Positions 8,104-17,292 of a stretch of 64,000 nt of DNA are shown piece by piece. The translations under genes and the position numbers were made by a program. Under the pieces are notes generated by a model. It saw only the letters and a program-made list of their open reading frames with translations. It searched no databases and was not told the DNA's origin. Each line of letters starts with the position of its first letter. The stretch's first letter is position 1. Source of the stretch: Clostridiales bacterium (GTDB taxonomy: Bacteria; Bacillota; Clostridia; Oscillospirales; Oscillospiraceae); the NCBI GenBank assembly GCA_022782265.1, contig JALFOM010000022.1:1-64000 (forward strand), given 5' to 3'.

Positions 8104-9648
8104 TCAGTTGTCGATCTTGTCCGTGTCGTACTCCACACAGCCGTTGATCTTACGGAAGATGAAATAGAAGGGGACGCAGACCGCGATGATGATCAGCCCC
8201 TTGAGAGAGGGGATGGGGTCAGAGACAAAGTTGTTCACCAGCAAAATGACAAAGAGGATGATGGTGACGATGATGGTGGGGATGCCGCCCCAGACCTTGT
8301 AGGGACGCTCCATATCCGGGTACTTCTTGCGGAAGACCAGCACGGCGATGATACCCAGGAGGTTGATCAATGCGCTGACGGTGATGAGCCAGTCGGTCAG
8401 CTCCTGAAGGCTCTGGAACAGGACCAGCACGACAGCCAGGGCAGAGGAGGCCAGAATGGCGTTGGCAGGCACGCCATTGTCGTTGACCTTGCCCATGGAC
8501 TTGAAGAAGTAGCCGCCCTTGGACATGGCGTAGTAGGTGCGGGGGAAGACCAGGCAGTCGCCGTTGACGGTGCCGATAATGCCGATGAACATGCCGATGA
8601 GCACGATCCACTTGCCCACGTTGCCCACCATAACGCCGGGGTGGCTGTAGGCCAGGTCTACCTCATCCTGCCGCATCACATAGCAGATGGTCATACACGC
8701 CGGAAAATCCCGGCGGGTCTCGTCGAAGATCTCTTTCGTGCAGCGCTGTCCTTTGTACTTCCCCTCGGCCAGCTCCACCGCGTCATAGCCGCATTGGTAG
8801 CGCTCGCGCCAGCCCTCATCATAGGTGGCGGAGCCCAGGTTGGTGGAAAAGGCGGCGTAGGGGTAGCAGTCGCAGCCGATACGGGGCTCCAACAGGCGGT
8901 AGCTGTCGATCAGACCCAGAAACGCCTCCATCTGGCCAAAGCCTGCCATGCTCCCGATATGGGAAACCTCCATGGGCACCCCCAGGCGCAGGCCCGCGTC
9001 CAGAAACTCCCGCGCCGCGTCGAAAACGAAGCCTGCGTCGTCCCGGATATGGGCTGCCACTAATTTGCCGTGTTTTGCCGCGCCTGCCGCCGTTTCCAGC
9101 AGCTCCTGAATGTCCATGCCCGGCACATAGCGGATGCCGTAGGACACGCCGGCACAGCCCCGCTCCAGACTTTTTTCGATCTCCCGGGCCATTTCCGCTT
9201 TCTGCTCTTTCGTGGCGGCGGCGTAATTGTCTGTGCAGCCCGCCTGATGGCGGAAATATTCGTGCCCGGCCAGCATCGCCACGTTTACCGGAACACCGTC
9301 CCGGTCTGCAAGGTCCAGGTAGTCGGCAGGATGGAATTTGTTCTCCCCGCAGTTTCCCGCCACGGCGGTGGTCACGCCCATGCGCAGCATACAGGGGAAA
9401 ATGGAGTGTTCGCTGTATGCGTCGATGGTCCCGTCAGCCGTCACCGGGTCTTCGTGCATGTGGATGTCAATGAAGCCGGGACAGACGACCCTGCCCTCCG
9501 CGTCAATGACCTGCTCCGCACGGCTTTCCGCTTCTCTTGCCGCCGGGCCGACTGCCGCCACGCGCCCATCCTCGACCAGCAGATCCTGCTGGGAGTTCAC
9601 CTTTGCGGCAGGGTCGATCACATGGCCGTTTTTGATCAGAATCCTCAT
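8104..9648 (-). CDS. Chimeric ORF: N-acyl-D-amino-acid deacylase-type amidohydrolase (N-terminal ~340 aa) fused in frame to an APC amino-acid permease C-terminus (~174 aa)
   Basis: N-terminal IKNGHVIDPAAKVNSQQDLLVEDGRV...GFIDIHMHEDP...VSHIGSMAGFGQME...HPGVMVG; C-terminal GKWIVLIGMFIGIIGTVNGDCLVFPRTYYAMSKGGYFFKSMGKVN...FRKKYPDMERPYKVWGG; join at 8612-8630. Confidence 0.85.
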   Translation of the reverse strand: MRILIKNGHVIDPAAKVNSQQDLLVEDGRVAAVGPAAREAESRAEQVIDAEGRVVCPGFIDIHMHEDPVTADGTIDAYSEHSIFPCMLRMGVTTAVAGNCGENKFHPADYLDLADRDGVPVNVAMLAGHEYFRHQAGCTDNYAAATKEQKAEMAREIEKSLERGCAGVSYGIRYVPGMDIQELLETAAGAAKHGKLVAAHIRDDAGFVFDAAREFLDAGLRLGVPMEVSHIGSMAGFGQMEAFLGLIDSYRLLEPRIGCDCYPYAAFSTNLGSATYDEGWRERYQCGYDAVELAEGKYKGQRCTKEIFDETRRDFPACMTICYVMRQDEVDLAYSHPGVMVGNVGKWIVLIGMFIGIIGTVNGDCLVFPRTYYAMSKGGYFFKSMGKVNDNGVPANAILASSALAVVLVLFQSLQELTDWLITVSALINLLGIIAVLVFRKKYPDMERPYKVWGGIPTIIVTIILFVILLVNNFVSDPIPSLKGLIIIAVCVPFYFIFRKINGCVEYDTDKIDN

Positions 9649-9671
9649 TGTGTTTAACCCTCTCCATAAAC

Positions 9672-9699
9672 AAAAAGAACCGCTTTTTTTGAAGCGGTC
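9672..9699 (-). terminator. Terminator of the lysine riboswitch expression platform
   Basis: Minus strand: gaccgcttcaaaaaaagcggttctttttg. Confidence 0.8.
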
Positions 9700-9734
9700 C
9701 TGTACCCGGGAGCATCTCTTACTCCCGGTATATT

Positions 9735-9898
9735 CAGTAGCGCTCCACAAAATGTGACAGTCCTGCAGATATTCTCCGCAGACCCAGCATGGAAAGCACA
9801 GGCATGCTTTCAACACTTCGGCGATGGCCCCTTTCGCTTATTTCGGCTGCCTGACCTGAACAATAAGCTACTGATGGACACCGCGCCTCTACCTCGTG
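9735..9898 (-). promoter_or_regulatory. Lysine riboswitch (L-box) aptamer
   Basis: Minus strand: GAGGTAGAGGCGC...AGTAGCTTATT...GCCGAAATAAGCGAAAGGGGCCATCGCCGAAG...CATGCTGGGTCTGCGG...GACTGTCACATTTTGTGGAGCGCTACTG; matches the ordered conserved segments of the lysine riboswitch. Confidence 0.93.
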
Positions 9899-10049
9899 TG
9901 TGAAATTGGGCATATATTAGCACGCTAAATCATGCTTGCCAATCATAAATTTTTTGTTTCCGGGAAAAATTCGGGAATTTTCGCGGAAAATCCCGCAAAA
10001 AGGCAGAAAAACCGCAGGGCGAAAGGATACACCCCACGGTTTTTCGCCA

Positions 10050-11159
10050 TTATTGGGATAAATTCAGGCACCACACATGGTCTGTGCGGTATTTGCCGTC
10101 GCTGTAGGCCATGGCGCCGGATTCAAACAGGACAAGCACGCTGCCGTCCCGACCTGTGCACAGGGCCTCCGTCATGGGCATGGCGGTGATGGCCTCCCGC
10201 AGAACGCTGCTGTCCAGAATGTAGGCCGGGACCTCGCGGTTCCCCACCGGGACAGAGCCATCCGCCCGGTTCAGATCCAGATCATAGCGCAGCAGCGTGG
10301 AGTTGTTCTTGCGGCCGTAGGACTGGCTCAGCAGTACCGTGCCGTCATCGCAGAAGACCATGCCCTGAATACGGTCCGGGGCCACCAGCACATAGTCCGG
10401 GGCAGGGGCCGTGCCGGTATCGCCGCCCAGGGTGCCGCCGCGCAGATCATAGCCCAGAATATAGCAGCCGTATTCGCCGTCTGCCGTCTCCGTTGTGAAG
10501 TTCATGCCGGCGGACAGGCCGTAGTCTGCGGAGGGGTGATAGAAATTGCCCACCCAGAGGATGTCCTGAGAGTAATTCAGGAAGGAAGGAGAAACCGGCA
10601 GGGACACGGCTTTTTCCACAGTGATGTCGTGGCTGCCCTCTGCGGGAAGGCTTTCAAGAGGAATAACGGCTATGCTGTAGCTGCCGTCGTTATCCAGCTT
10701 CGCAGAGACGTAAAGATTGTCTCCCGCCGCGGCAAGCCCGCCCACATGGCTGGTAAAGGGGCTGCCGTCAGCATTATAAAGCCGGTACTCTGCCACGAGG
10801 GTTCCGCTCGACCCGTCAAGAGCCATAATCACAGAGGGGACGGCGTCTGTTTTGTAGTAGGCGGAGAGATAGACCAGACCGGAGCTTTCGCACCGGCTCA
10901 TGCCCTGGGGGATGGCGGCCTCATTCAGACCGGGGATCAGGTAGCTTTTTTCCGCCCGGGAGAGGAAATCCGCAAACTCATCTCTGCCCAGATATTTTTC
11001 GGAGGAGACGGAGGGCGTCTGGTTGAGGCGAAGGCCGTTTCCGTCACCATTTTCGGCCGGCTGGGTCTCCCCGGCGGGCTGCGCCGCCGTGCCGCCGCAG
11101 CCGCACAGCAGACAGAGGCACAGGAACATGACGCAGATGCGCAGCATTTGTTTTTTCAT
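10050..11159 (-). CDS. Predicted lipoprotein, unknown function
   Basis: Signal/lipobox MKKQMLRICVMFLCLCLLCGCGG; no confidently recognised domain, possible beta-propeller. Confidence 0.65.
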   Translation of the reverse strand: MKKQMLRICVMFLCLCLLCGCGGTAAQPAGETQPAENGDGNGLRLNQTPSVSSEKYLGRDEFADFLSRAEKSYLIPGLNEAAIPQGMSRCESSGLVYLSAYYKTDAVPSVIMALDGSSGTLVAEYRLYNADGSPFTSHVGGLAAAGDNLYVSAKLDNDGSYSIAVIPLESLPAEGSHDITVEKAVSLPVSPSFLNYSQDILWVGNFYHPSADYGLSAGMNFTTETADGEYGCYILGYDLRGGTLGGDTGTAPAPDYVLVAPDRIQGMVFCDDGTVLLSQSYGRKNNSTLLRYDLDLNRADGSVPVGNREVPAYILDSSVLREAITAMPMTEALCTGRDGSVLVLFESGAMAYSDGKYRTDHVWCLNLSQ

Positions 11160-11163
11160 GTTT

Positions 11164-12207
11164 TTACTCTCCTTCCCCGGCACGGCAAACATTCGTCTCT
11201 CCCAGGGGATAAGCGCGGGTGTGCGCCTCTGTGCCGTCGGGACCAAACACGGAAAAATATACATAGGGGGCGCCGTCGGGGATGTTGAACTCCGCCTGAT
11301 CCACGGTTTCGCCGGGACGGGCACAGACGTTCTGCGTGCGCTTGGGGCTCATATGCATGATGATACGCCGGGCATCCGAGCAGCGCAGGGTCACATGCTT
11401 GTCCTCAAAGCGCAGTTCCCGGATCTCCGGCCCGGTGCTGGCGTAAAAGTCACCCCTATCCAGGGCCCGGATGATGGCCGGGTAGCTCAGCTCCGGCGCG
11501 ATAATCATGGTCCAGGCGCCGAAGGAGTCGCAGAGGGGGTCGCCGAAGGGGCGCTTGTTGTGGTTGTCGTCCGCGCCGTGGACATAGGGGAATTTGCCGT
11601 GGCGCAGAAGCCGGTCATACAGACCCAGATTGTTTTCGTGGCCGTTGATCACCATGGAGCCGGTGTTGAAAATCTCCAGGCTGAAAAAGCCGTCGTAGTG
11701 CAAAATCTCCTCCGGCTCCTCCATGGACCAGTTGGGGTGGTTGTAGGTGACCAGGTAGCCGGCTTTGTTTGCCTCCTGGATAAAGCGCCGGATATAATCC
11801 CGGTCATAGCGGCGGGGCCCGATCTTGCCGGCCTGCTCTCTGGATTCAGCCAGCCCATGGGGCATATACTTGCAGAAATTGGGGTCATAGGCCACAAAGC
11901 AGGTGTTGTGGGGCTCCCTGGCCAGCAGATTGAGATGGATCTCCGGCCCGTAGATATCCAGCTGGCAGTTGGATGAGGGGCGGATATAGGCCTCATACCC
12001 GGTGAGCATCAGAAAATCGGGGGTGCCGAGATCGGTATGGTCATAGGGGGCCTCGTGGTCGGTGATGGCCAGGATCGAATAGCCCCGGGCCTTATAGGCC
12101 TTTACCATGTCTTCCGGCGTAAGCCTGCCGTCGGACAGGTTGGAATGGCTGTGAAGATTCGCCTTGAACTGGGGCAGGTCAGGAGAAATGGGAGATTTAC
12201 AGTACAT
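11164..12207 (-). CDS. PHP-domain metal-dependent phosphoesterase
   Basis: FKANLHSHSNLSDGRLTPEDMVKAYKARGYSILAITDHE; YNHPNWSMEEPE; HGADDNHN. Confidence 0.88.
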   Translation of the reverse strand: MYCKSPISPDLPQFKANLHSHSNLSDGRLTPEDMVKAYKARGYSILAITDHEAPYDHTDLGTPDFLMLTGYEAYIRPSSNCQLDIYGPEIHLNLLAREPHNTCFVAYDPNFCKYMPHGLAESREQAGKIGPRRYDRDYIRRFIQEANKAGYLVTYNHPNWSMEEPEEILHYDGFFSLEIFNTGSMVINGHENNLGLYDRLLRHGKFPYVHGADDNHNKRPFGDPLCDSFGAWTMIIAPELSYPAIIRALDRGDFYASTGPEIRELRFEDKHVTLRCSDARRIIMHMSPKRTQNVCARPGETVDQAEFNIPDGAPYVYFSVFGPDGTEAHTRAYPLGETNVCRAGEGE

Positions 12208-12239
12208 AGATCAGGTTCCTTTCCTAACAACGGGGTCGG

Positions 12240-12269
12240 TTGACAAAAATCGGTTGTTGTTGCTATAAT
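12240..12269 (+). promoter_or_regulatory. Putative sigma-70-type promoter for the DeoR-family genes
   Basis: TTGACA, 18-nt spacer, TATAAT. Confidence 0.7.
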
Positions 12270-12294
12270 AAAATTTAATCATTTCCGGGGAGGG

Positions 12295-13044
12295 ATGAAT
12301 GTGCGTGAGCTTCGGTTGCTGGACATATTGGGGACAGTACGAGAAAAAGGCTACATGACAACACAGGAGCTGGCGGAGAAATTCGGCGTCAGCGTATCCA
12401 CCGTGCGGCGCGACCTGTCCGAACTGAATCGCCGGGGCATGGTTTCGGTCAGCAAAAACGGCGTTGTCCCCATATCGGAGACCATTGTGGACACCCCGGT
12501 CAGCTTCCGTTCTACGGTGAATACCCAGGCCAAGGCGCTCATCGCCCAAAACGCCCTGCAGCTGGTGAGCAGTGGAAGCATGATCTTTCTGGATTCATCA
12601 TCCACTGTGCTGCAGATGGTGAGCGGGCTGCGGAGCATGAGAAATATTGTTGTTGTTACCAACAGCCTGCCCGTGGCCACCCGCTTTCAGGGAAGCTCCG
12701 TGCCGGTCCACCTGATCGGCGGGGAGATGTCAGCCCTGTCCAAGGGCTTTTTCGGCCCGGCGGCGGAGGAGACCCTGCGCAGATTCAATTTTGACCTGGC
12801 CTTTTTCTCCCCTGTTGCGGTGACGCCCTTGGGCTTCGCTGCGGAAACCACGGCGAACGCGGCCTCCCTCCGCAGGGCCGCCATGGAACAGACCCAAAAC
12901 GCGGTGCTCCTGTTCGACCGCAGCAAGATCGGCCTGACGCGGCCCTACAACATCGCCCATCTGGACGCGTTCCGCTATCTGATCACTGACGATGAAAAGC
13001 ACCCGCTTGCCTCCAGAGCCGATGTAAGGCGGGTCCAGGCATAA
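12295..13044 (+). CDS. DeoR/GlpR family transcriptional regulator
   Basis: RLLDILGTVREKGYMTTQELAEKFGVSVSTVRRDLSELNRRGMV. Confidence 0.92.
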   Translation: MNVRELRLLDILGTVREKGYMTTQELAEKFGVSVSTVRRDLSELNRRGMVSVSKNGVVPISETIVDTPVSFRSTVNTQAKALIAQNALQLVSSGSMIFLDSSSTVLQMVSGLRSMRNIVVVTNSLPVATRFQGSSVPVHLIGGEMSALSKGFFGPAAEETLRRFNFDLAFFSPVAVTPLGFAAETTANAASLRRAAMEQTQNAVLLFDRSKIGLTRPYNIAHLDAFRYLITDDEKHPLASRADVRRVQA

Positions 13045-13067
13045 ATTCAGCGGGAAAGGGAAAAGCG

Positions 13068-13802
13068 ATGTCGGAAGAACGCCTTCAAAAAATTTTGCGG
13101 CTGATCGAGAGCAACCGCACCATATCCGCAAAGGAGCTGGAGGCCCAGCTTTATGTCAGCTCGGCCACCGTGCGCAGGGATCTGACCGAGCTGTCCCGCC
13201 GGGGGCTGATTGTCAGAAGCCACGGCAAGGCAATGGCAGTGACCCGGATGGCCCACGCCGTGACCCACGGCGGCCCGACTACCCCCGATGACCCCATCGG
13301 CGCTGCCGCTGCCGCGCTGGTCAAGCCCCACAGCATCATTTTTGTTGCTGCGGGCCGCTTCAGCCCGTCACTGGCAAAGGCGGTGAGCCGGGTTTCGGAT
13401 CTGACTGTGGTGACAGACAGCATGACCGTGGCGGACGCACTGTGCGGGCACGCCGCCCGTGTGTACTGCACCGGCGGCAATCAGCAGGCGGGGAGCGACG
13501 CCCTGTCCGGCGCTCAGGCGGCGGAGCTGGCGGGTCAATTTTACTACCACATGGCCTTTTTCAGCGGCGATTCCCTGACGGAAAGCGGGGATATCACGTT
13601 CTACAATTATGACCGCATATCTGTTCTCCGTTCGGTGGCCAGACACGCAGAGAAAAAAGTGCTGCTGTTTTCCCGGGAGCAGATGAACGCCGAGCCTGGC
13701 AGCGGACTGCTGCGTTTGATGGACATGGATTACATCGTCACGGATATCCCCAGCTATTTCAGCTCCGGCTATCACGGGGCGGTGATCAGCACAGGAGAAT
13801 GA
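13068..13802 (+). CDS. DeoR/GlpR family transcriptional regulator (tandem paralogue)
   Basis: ERLQKILRLIESNRTISAKELEAQLYVSSATVRRDLTELSRRGLI. Confidence 0.92.
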   Translation: MSEERLQKILRLIESNRTISAKELEAQLYVSSATVRRDLTELSRRGLIVRSHGKAMAVTRMAHAVTHGGPTTPDDPIGAAAAALVKPHSIIFVAAGRFSPSLAKAVSRVSDLTVVTDSMTVADALCGHAARVYCTGGNQQAGSDALSGAQAAELAGQFYYHMAFFSGDSLTESGDITFYNYDRISVLRSVARHAEKKVLLFSREQMNAEPGSGLLRLMDMDYIVTDIPSYFSSGYHGAVISTGE

Positions 13803-13807
13803 ACAAG

Positions 13808-13840
13808 CAAAGGCGCACCGCTTATGGCAGTGCGCCTTCA
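13808..13840. terminator. Terminator hairpin
   Basis: aaggcgca...tgcgcctt then cattttg. Confidence 0.6.
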
Positions 13841-13857
13841 TTTTGCCATTTGCCGGT

Positions 13858-14715
13858 TTACTTCATCGCCGCCTTGGAATATCCGGTCATCATATATTTC
13901 TGGAAGATCATAAACAGGATAATCAGCGGAAGCACAGCCAGAACGGCGCCGGCCATGATCTCATGGTAGTTGGACACCGCCTGTCCGGCGAAGGTGTTTT
14001 TCAGCTGTGCAAGGCCCACGGTAAGGACCCGGCGCACCTCGTTTTTGGCAATGATCTTAGGCCAGAAGTAGGCGTTCCAGCCGTTGGAGAAGGTCACCAG
14101 GGTGACGGTGAAGATGGTGGCTTTGCTCATGGGGACAAGGACGTTCCAGATAATGCCGAAGCGCCCCAGCCCGTCGATCCGCCCGGCGTCGATATAGCTC
14201 TGGTCGATGGCCATAAAAGAGTTTCGCATCATAAAGATGTAGTAGGCGGAAACAGCTTCCGGCAGGATCAGGCCCAGGAAGGTATCGGCCAGACCCCAGT
14301 TGGCGCACATGATGTAGATGGGGATAAAGGTCACCTGCAGGGGGATCATCAGCGCGCCCAGCACCAGGTAGAACATCACGTTGCGGCCCTTGAAGTTGCC
14401 GCAGGCGAAGCCGTAGGCGGCCAGAGTGCCGGTGCCCACCTGAAGGACCAGAATGCCGGCGGTCATAACGATGGTGTTCCAGTAGTACTTCAGGAAGTTG
14501 GCGCGGGTCAGAACGTTAAGATAGTTCTCCGGGTGGAAGCTGTGCGGGAACAGCGTGGGGATGACCCGCTGTACTTCCTCCGCAGACTTGACGGAGGTGG
14601 CCAGCATCCAGTACAGAGGGAAGAGCATGACGATGGTGATGATCACAGCCACAACCGTCTGGATATGATATCCGGCGCTGTGGTGCTTTTTCCGAATGGC
14701 AGTTTCAGGATTCAT
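13858..14715 (-). CDS. Carbohydrate-type ABC transporter permease (MalG/UgpE-like)
   Basis: FPLYWMLATSVKS; EAA loop YIDAGRIDGLGRFGIIWNVLVPMSKATI. Confidence 0.92.
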   Translation of the reverse strand: MNPETAIRKKHHSAGYHIQTVVAVIITIVMLFPLYWMLATSVKSAEEVQRVIPTLFPHSFHPENYLNVLTRANFLKYYWNTIVMTAGILVLQVGTGTLAAYGFACGNFKGRNVMFYLVLGALMIPLQVTFIPIYIMCANWGLADTFLGLILPEAVSAYYIFMMRNSFMAIDQSYIDAGRIDGLGRFGIIWNVLVPMSKATIFTVTLVTFSNGWNAYFWPKIIAKNEVRRVLTVGLAQLKNTFAGQAVSNYHEIMAGAVLAVLPLIILFMIFQKYMMTGYSKAAMK

Positions 14716-14731
14716 TTTTCTTCCCCCTCCC

Positions 14732-15685
14732 TTATGCGTCGTAGTTGACCGAGTTGTTGGAGTACTTCATGGTCGCCACGGTGATGCACAGCAGGATCAC
14801 AAAGAACATGACGGCGGAAGTGGCGGCACGGTCCATGCGGAAGTCCACCATGGCGTAGCGGTAAATCAGGTAGACAAACACTTCGGTGGAACGGGCGGGG
14901 CCGCCGGAAGTCAGAATATCCACAGACTGGAACACCTTCATGGAGCTGAGGAAGGTGGTGACCAGCAGGAACAGTGTGGTGGGAGAGAGCAGGGGCAGGG
15001 TGATCTTGAAGAACTGCTGCCTGCCGTTTGCGCCGTCCAGAGAGGCCGCCTCATAGTACTGGGGCGAAATGCCCATCATGGCCGACAGGTAGATCATCAT
15101 GCCATAGCCCAGAACACGCCAGCAGGTGGTCATCAGGACAGAGAGCAGAGCGGTGGACTCCTGGTTCAGCCAGTCCACGGGCTGCAGGCCGATGAGCTTG
15201 AGCATGTAGTTGAGCACACCGTAGTCGGTGTTCAGGATCCAGAGGAAGACCACAGCACAGGAGGACATGGCCACATATTTGGGCACAAACAGGATTGCTC
15301 TCATTGCGCTGAAGGAGCGGGTCATGCGCTTGAAGATCAGGGCAAAGATCATGCCGCCCACCATGGTGGCGAAGATCTCACCCAGGGAGTACAGGAAGGT
15401 CACCTTCAGGGAGTTCCAGAGGTACTTGGCGCCGGAGCCGGCAAAGAGCCACTTCCAGTTTTTCAGCCCGACAAAGTTCCATTCGGGCTTGAGCAGGTTC
15501 CAGTCGGTCAAGCTGATCTGGACCAGCTTGGCCACAGGGTAATAGGTAAAGACTGCGAGCAGAACCAGAGCCGGCACCACAAAGAGAAAGTCAACGAACT
15601 TGGCTTTCTGTCTCTGGGTAAGCCTGGGCTTTTTCTGCCCCGCCGGAGCCTGGGCCACGGCGGTTGTTGCGGTGACGTCGGTCAT
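14732..15685 (-). CDS. Carbohydrate-type ABC transporter permease (MalF/UgpA-like)
   Basis: FVVPALVLLAVFTYYPVAKLVQISLTDWNLL; YYEAASLDGANGRQQFFKITLPLLSPTTLF; start set at MTDVTATT. Confidence 0.9.
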   Translation of the reverse strand: MTDVTATTAVAQAPAGQKKPRLTQRQKAKFVDFLFVVPALVLLAVFTYYPVAKLVQISLTDWNLLKPEWNFVGLKNWKWLFAGSGAKYLWNSLKVTFLYSLGEIFATMVGGMIFALIFKRMTRSFSAMRAILFVPKYVAMSSCAVVFLWILNTDYGVLNYMLKLIGLQPVDWLNQESTALLSVLMTTCWRVLGYGMMIYLSAMMGISPQYYEAASLDGANGRQQFFKITLPLLSPTTLFLLVTTFLSSMKVFQSVDILTSGGPARSTEVFVYLIYRYAMVDFRMDRAATSAVMFFVILLCITVATMKYSNNSVNYDA

Positions 15686-15805
15686 AACAGTAAATCCTTT
15701 CTCTCCGATACGGCAGACTGTAGACAAAGCTATCGACAGTGTATAGAAATGCATGGGGAGAGTGCAGAGAGGGGACGGGAGTCCCCTTTCTGCGTTCAAT
15801 CCATG

Positions 15806-15904
15806 CTTATTCAGGAGTATTTTTGAATACTCCTGAATAAGTTTTCAAGGCGTCGAACTTTGTCGACGCCTTGCCTCAAGCCTTGCCGGGAGCAAGGCTT
15901 GAGG
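15806..15904. promoter_or_regulatory. Three tandem stem-loops between SBP and permease genes
   Basis: cttattcaggagtatt-tttg-aatactcctgaataag; caaggcgtcga-actttg-tcgacgccttg; cctcaagccttgc-cggga-gcaaggcttgagg. Confidence 0.85.
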
Positions 15905-15954
15905 TTTTTGTTGGTCTTTATTCGGAGATTGTTCTCTCGTCTCCCCCGAAGGAA

Positions 15955-17292
15955 TCAGGCATGGTCCTCCAAAATCTCGTTGATCTCAACGACCATGTCC
16001 TCAGAAGAGGAGGCAACGTCGCCGCCCTGGTTGATCATCACGTCCATGTAGTTCTTCCAGGTGGTGGCCAGCTCGCTCCAAGCAGCGTTCTGGATACGGG
16101 GATTGATCAGGTTCAGGTTGTCGAAGATGCACTGGAAAGCGGGCTTGGCCTCCAGGAAGGCAACGCCTTCGTCGGTGGTCAGAACGGAGTTACGGGTGGG
16201 CAGGTAGCCGGTGCCTTCGGCCCACTTCATGTTGACGTCTTTGCCGCAGAGGTACTGCAGGAAGAGCCAAGCGGCGTTCTTGGTGGCCTGGTCGTTGCCG
16301 GCGGGGATGCCCAGCACGCAGCCGCCGACTTCGGAGTACATGTCGCCGGTGGAAGCTGCGGGATACCATGCCATGCCGACTTCAAAGTCGCACTTGCTGA
16401 CATAGTTGTTGTACAGGGAAGAGGTGTGCATGACGGAGAAGGTCTCGCCGTCATAGAACTTCTGACGCATGGTTGCGGAAGCGTCGGTGCCGGTGGCCAG
16501 GTAAGCCAGACCGTCATCGCACCAGCCCTTGATCATGTTGGTCACGCCGAGAGCGGTGTCGCTGTCCAGATCGCAGGTGTTGTCGTCGGTGATGATCTCG
16601 ACGCCTTCGTTCAGGTACAGGGTCTCAAAGTACCACTGGTCCCAGCCGGGAACCACGGTGCCGTATCCGCCGCAGGCAGCTGCGCCGGCTTCCAGGAATG
16701 CGCCGAAGTCCTCAATCTTGGTGGGGACGGTGATGTTGTTCTCATCGGCCAGGGTCTTGTTGTAGTAGATCACCTGGGTGGAGTGCAGGAAGGGCAGAGC
16801 GACCTGCTTGCCATCAAACTGGGAGCTGGTGAGAAGACCGGTGGAGAAGTCGTCCACATCGTAGCCTGTGGCGGCAATGTAGGGATCCAGGTTCTCAAAC
16901 ACACCGCCTGCGCCGTAGGAGGCTACATAGTCGGTGTTGGCCACGCAGACTGCGGGCAGACCGGTGCCGGCTGCATGAGCGGCAACCAGAGCCTCGTTCA
17001 CGTCTTTGTAAGCGCCAATATACTGAGCCTCAACGGTGACCAGATCCTGGGAAGCGTTGAAGCCGTCAACGACCTCGTTTACCAGATCGGAGTACTGATC
17101 CTCCAGAGCATGCCACCATACGATGGTGATGGGCTCGGTGACTTCATACATGGATGCATCTGCGGGCTCGGCAGATTCCTCTGCGGGAGCTGCGGATTCA
17201 GCCGGGGCTGCCGTGCTGCCAGTGGAGCCGCCGCATGCGCACAGGGTGAATACCATGCACAGTACAAGAGCCAGTGCCAATAACTTTTTCAT
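15955..17292 (-). CDS. ABC transporter solute-binding lipoprotein (UgpB-like family 1 SBP)
   Basis: MKKLLALALVLCMVFTLCACGGS; ITIVWWHALEDQYSDLVNEVVDGFN. Confidence 0.92.
   Translation of the reverse strand: MKKLLALALVLCMVFTLCACGGSTGSTAAPAESAAPAEESAEPADASMYEVTEPITIVWWHALEDQYSDLVNEVVDGFNASQDLVTVEAQYIGAYKDVNEALVAAHAAGTGLPAVCVANTDYVASYGAGGVFENLDPYIAATGYDVDDFSTGLLTSSQFDGKQVALPFLHSTQVIYYNKTLADENNITVPTKIEDFGAFLEAGAAACGGYGTVVPGWDQWYFETLYLNEGVEIITDDNTCDLDSDTALGVTNMIKGWCDDGLAYLATGTDASATMRQKFYDGETFSVMHTSSLYNNYVSKCDFEVGMAWYPAASTGDMYSEVGGCVLGIPAGNDQATKNAAWLFLQYLCGKDVNMKWAEGTGYLPTRNSVLTTDEGVAFLEAKPAFQCIFDNLNLINPRIQNAAWSELATTWKNYMDVMINQGGDVASSSEDMVVEINEILEDHA

Noticed and set aside
7594-9063. 489-aa plus-strand ORF opposite serine hydrolase/amidohydrolase
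   Set aside because: Antisense shadow; D/G/H/Q-rich reverse translation.
9649-9816. Upstream extension of the chimeric amidohydrolase ORF (start at 9816)
   Set aside because: It would translate through the lysine riboswitch and terminator; the start at 9648 (MRILIKNGH) fits the amidohydrolase N-terminus.
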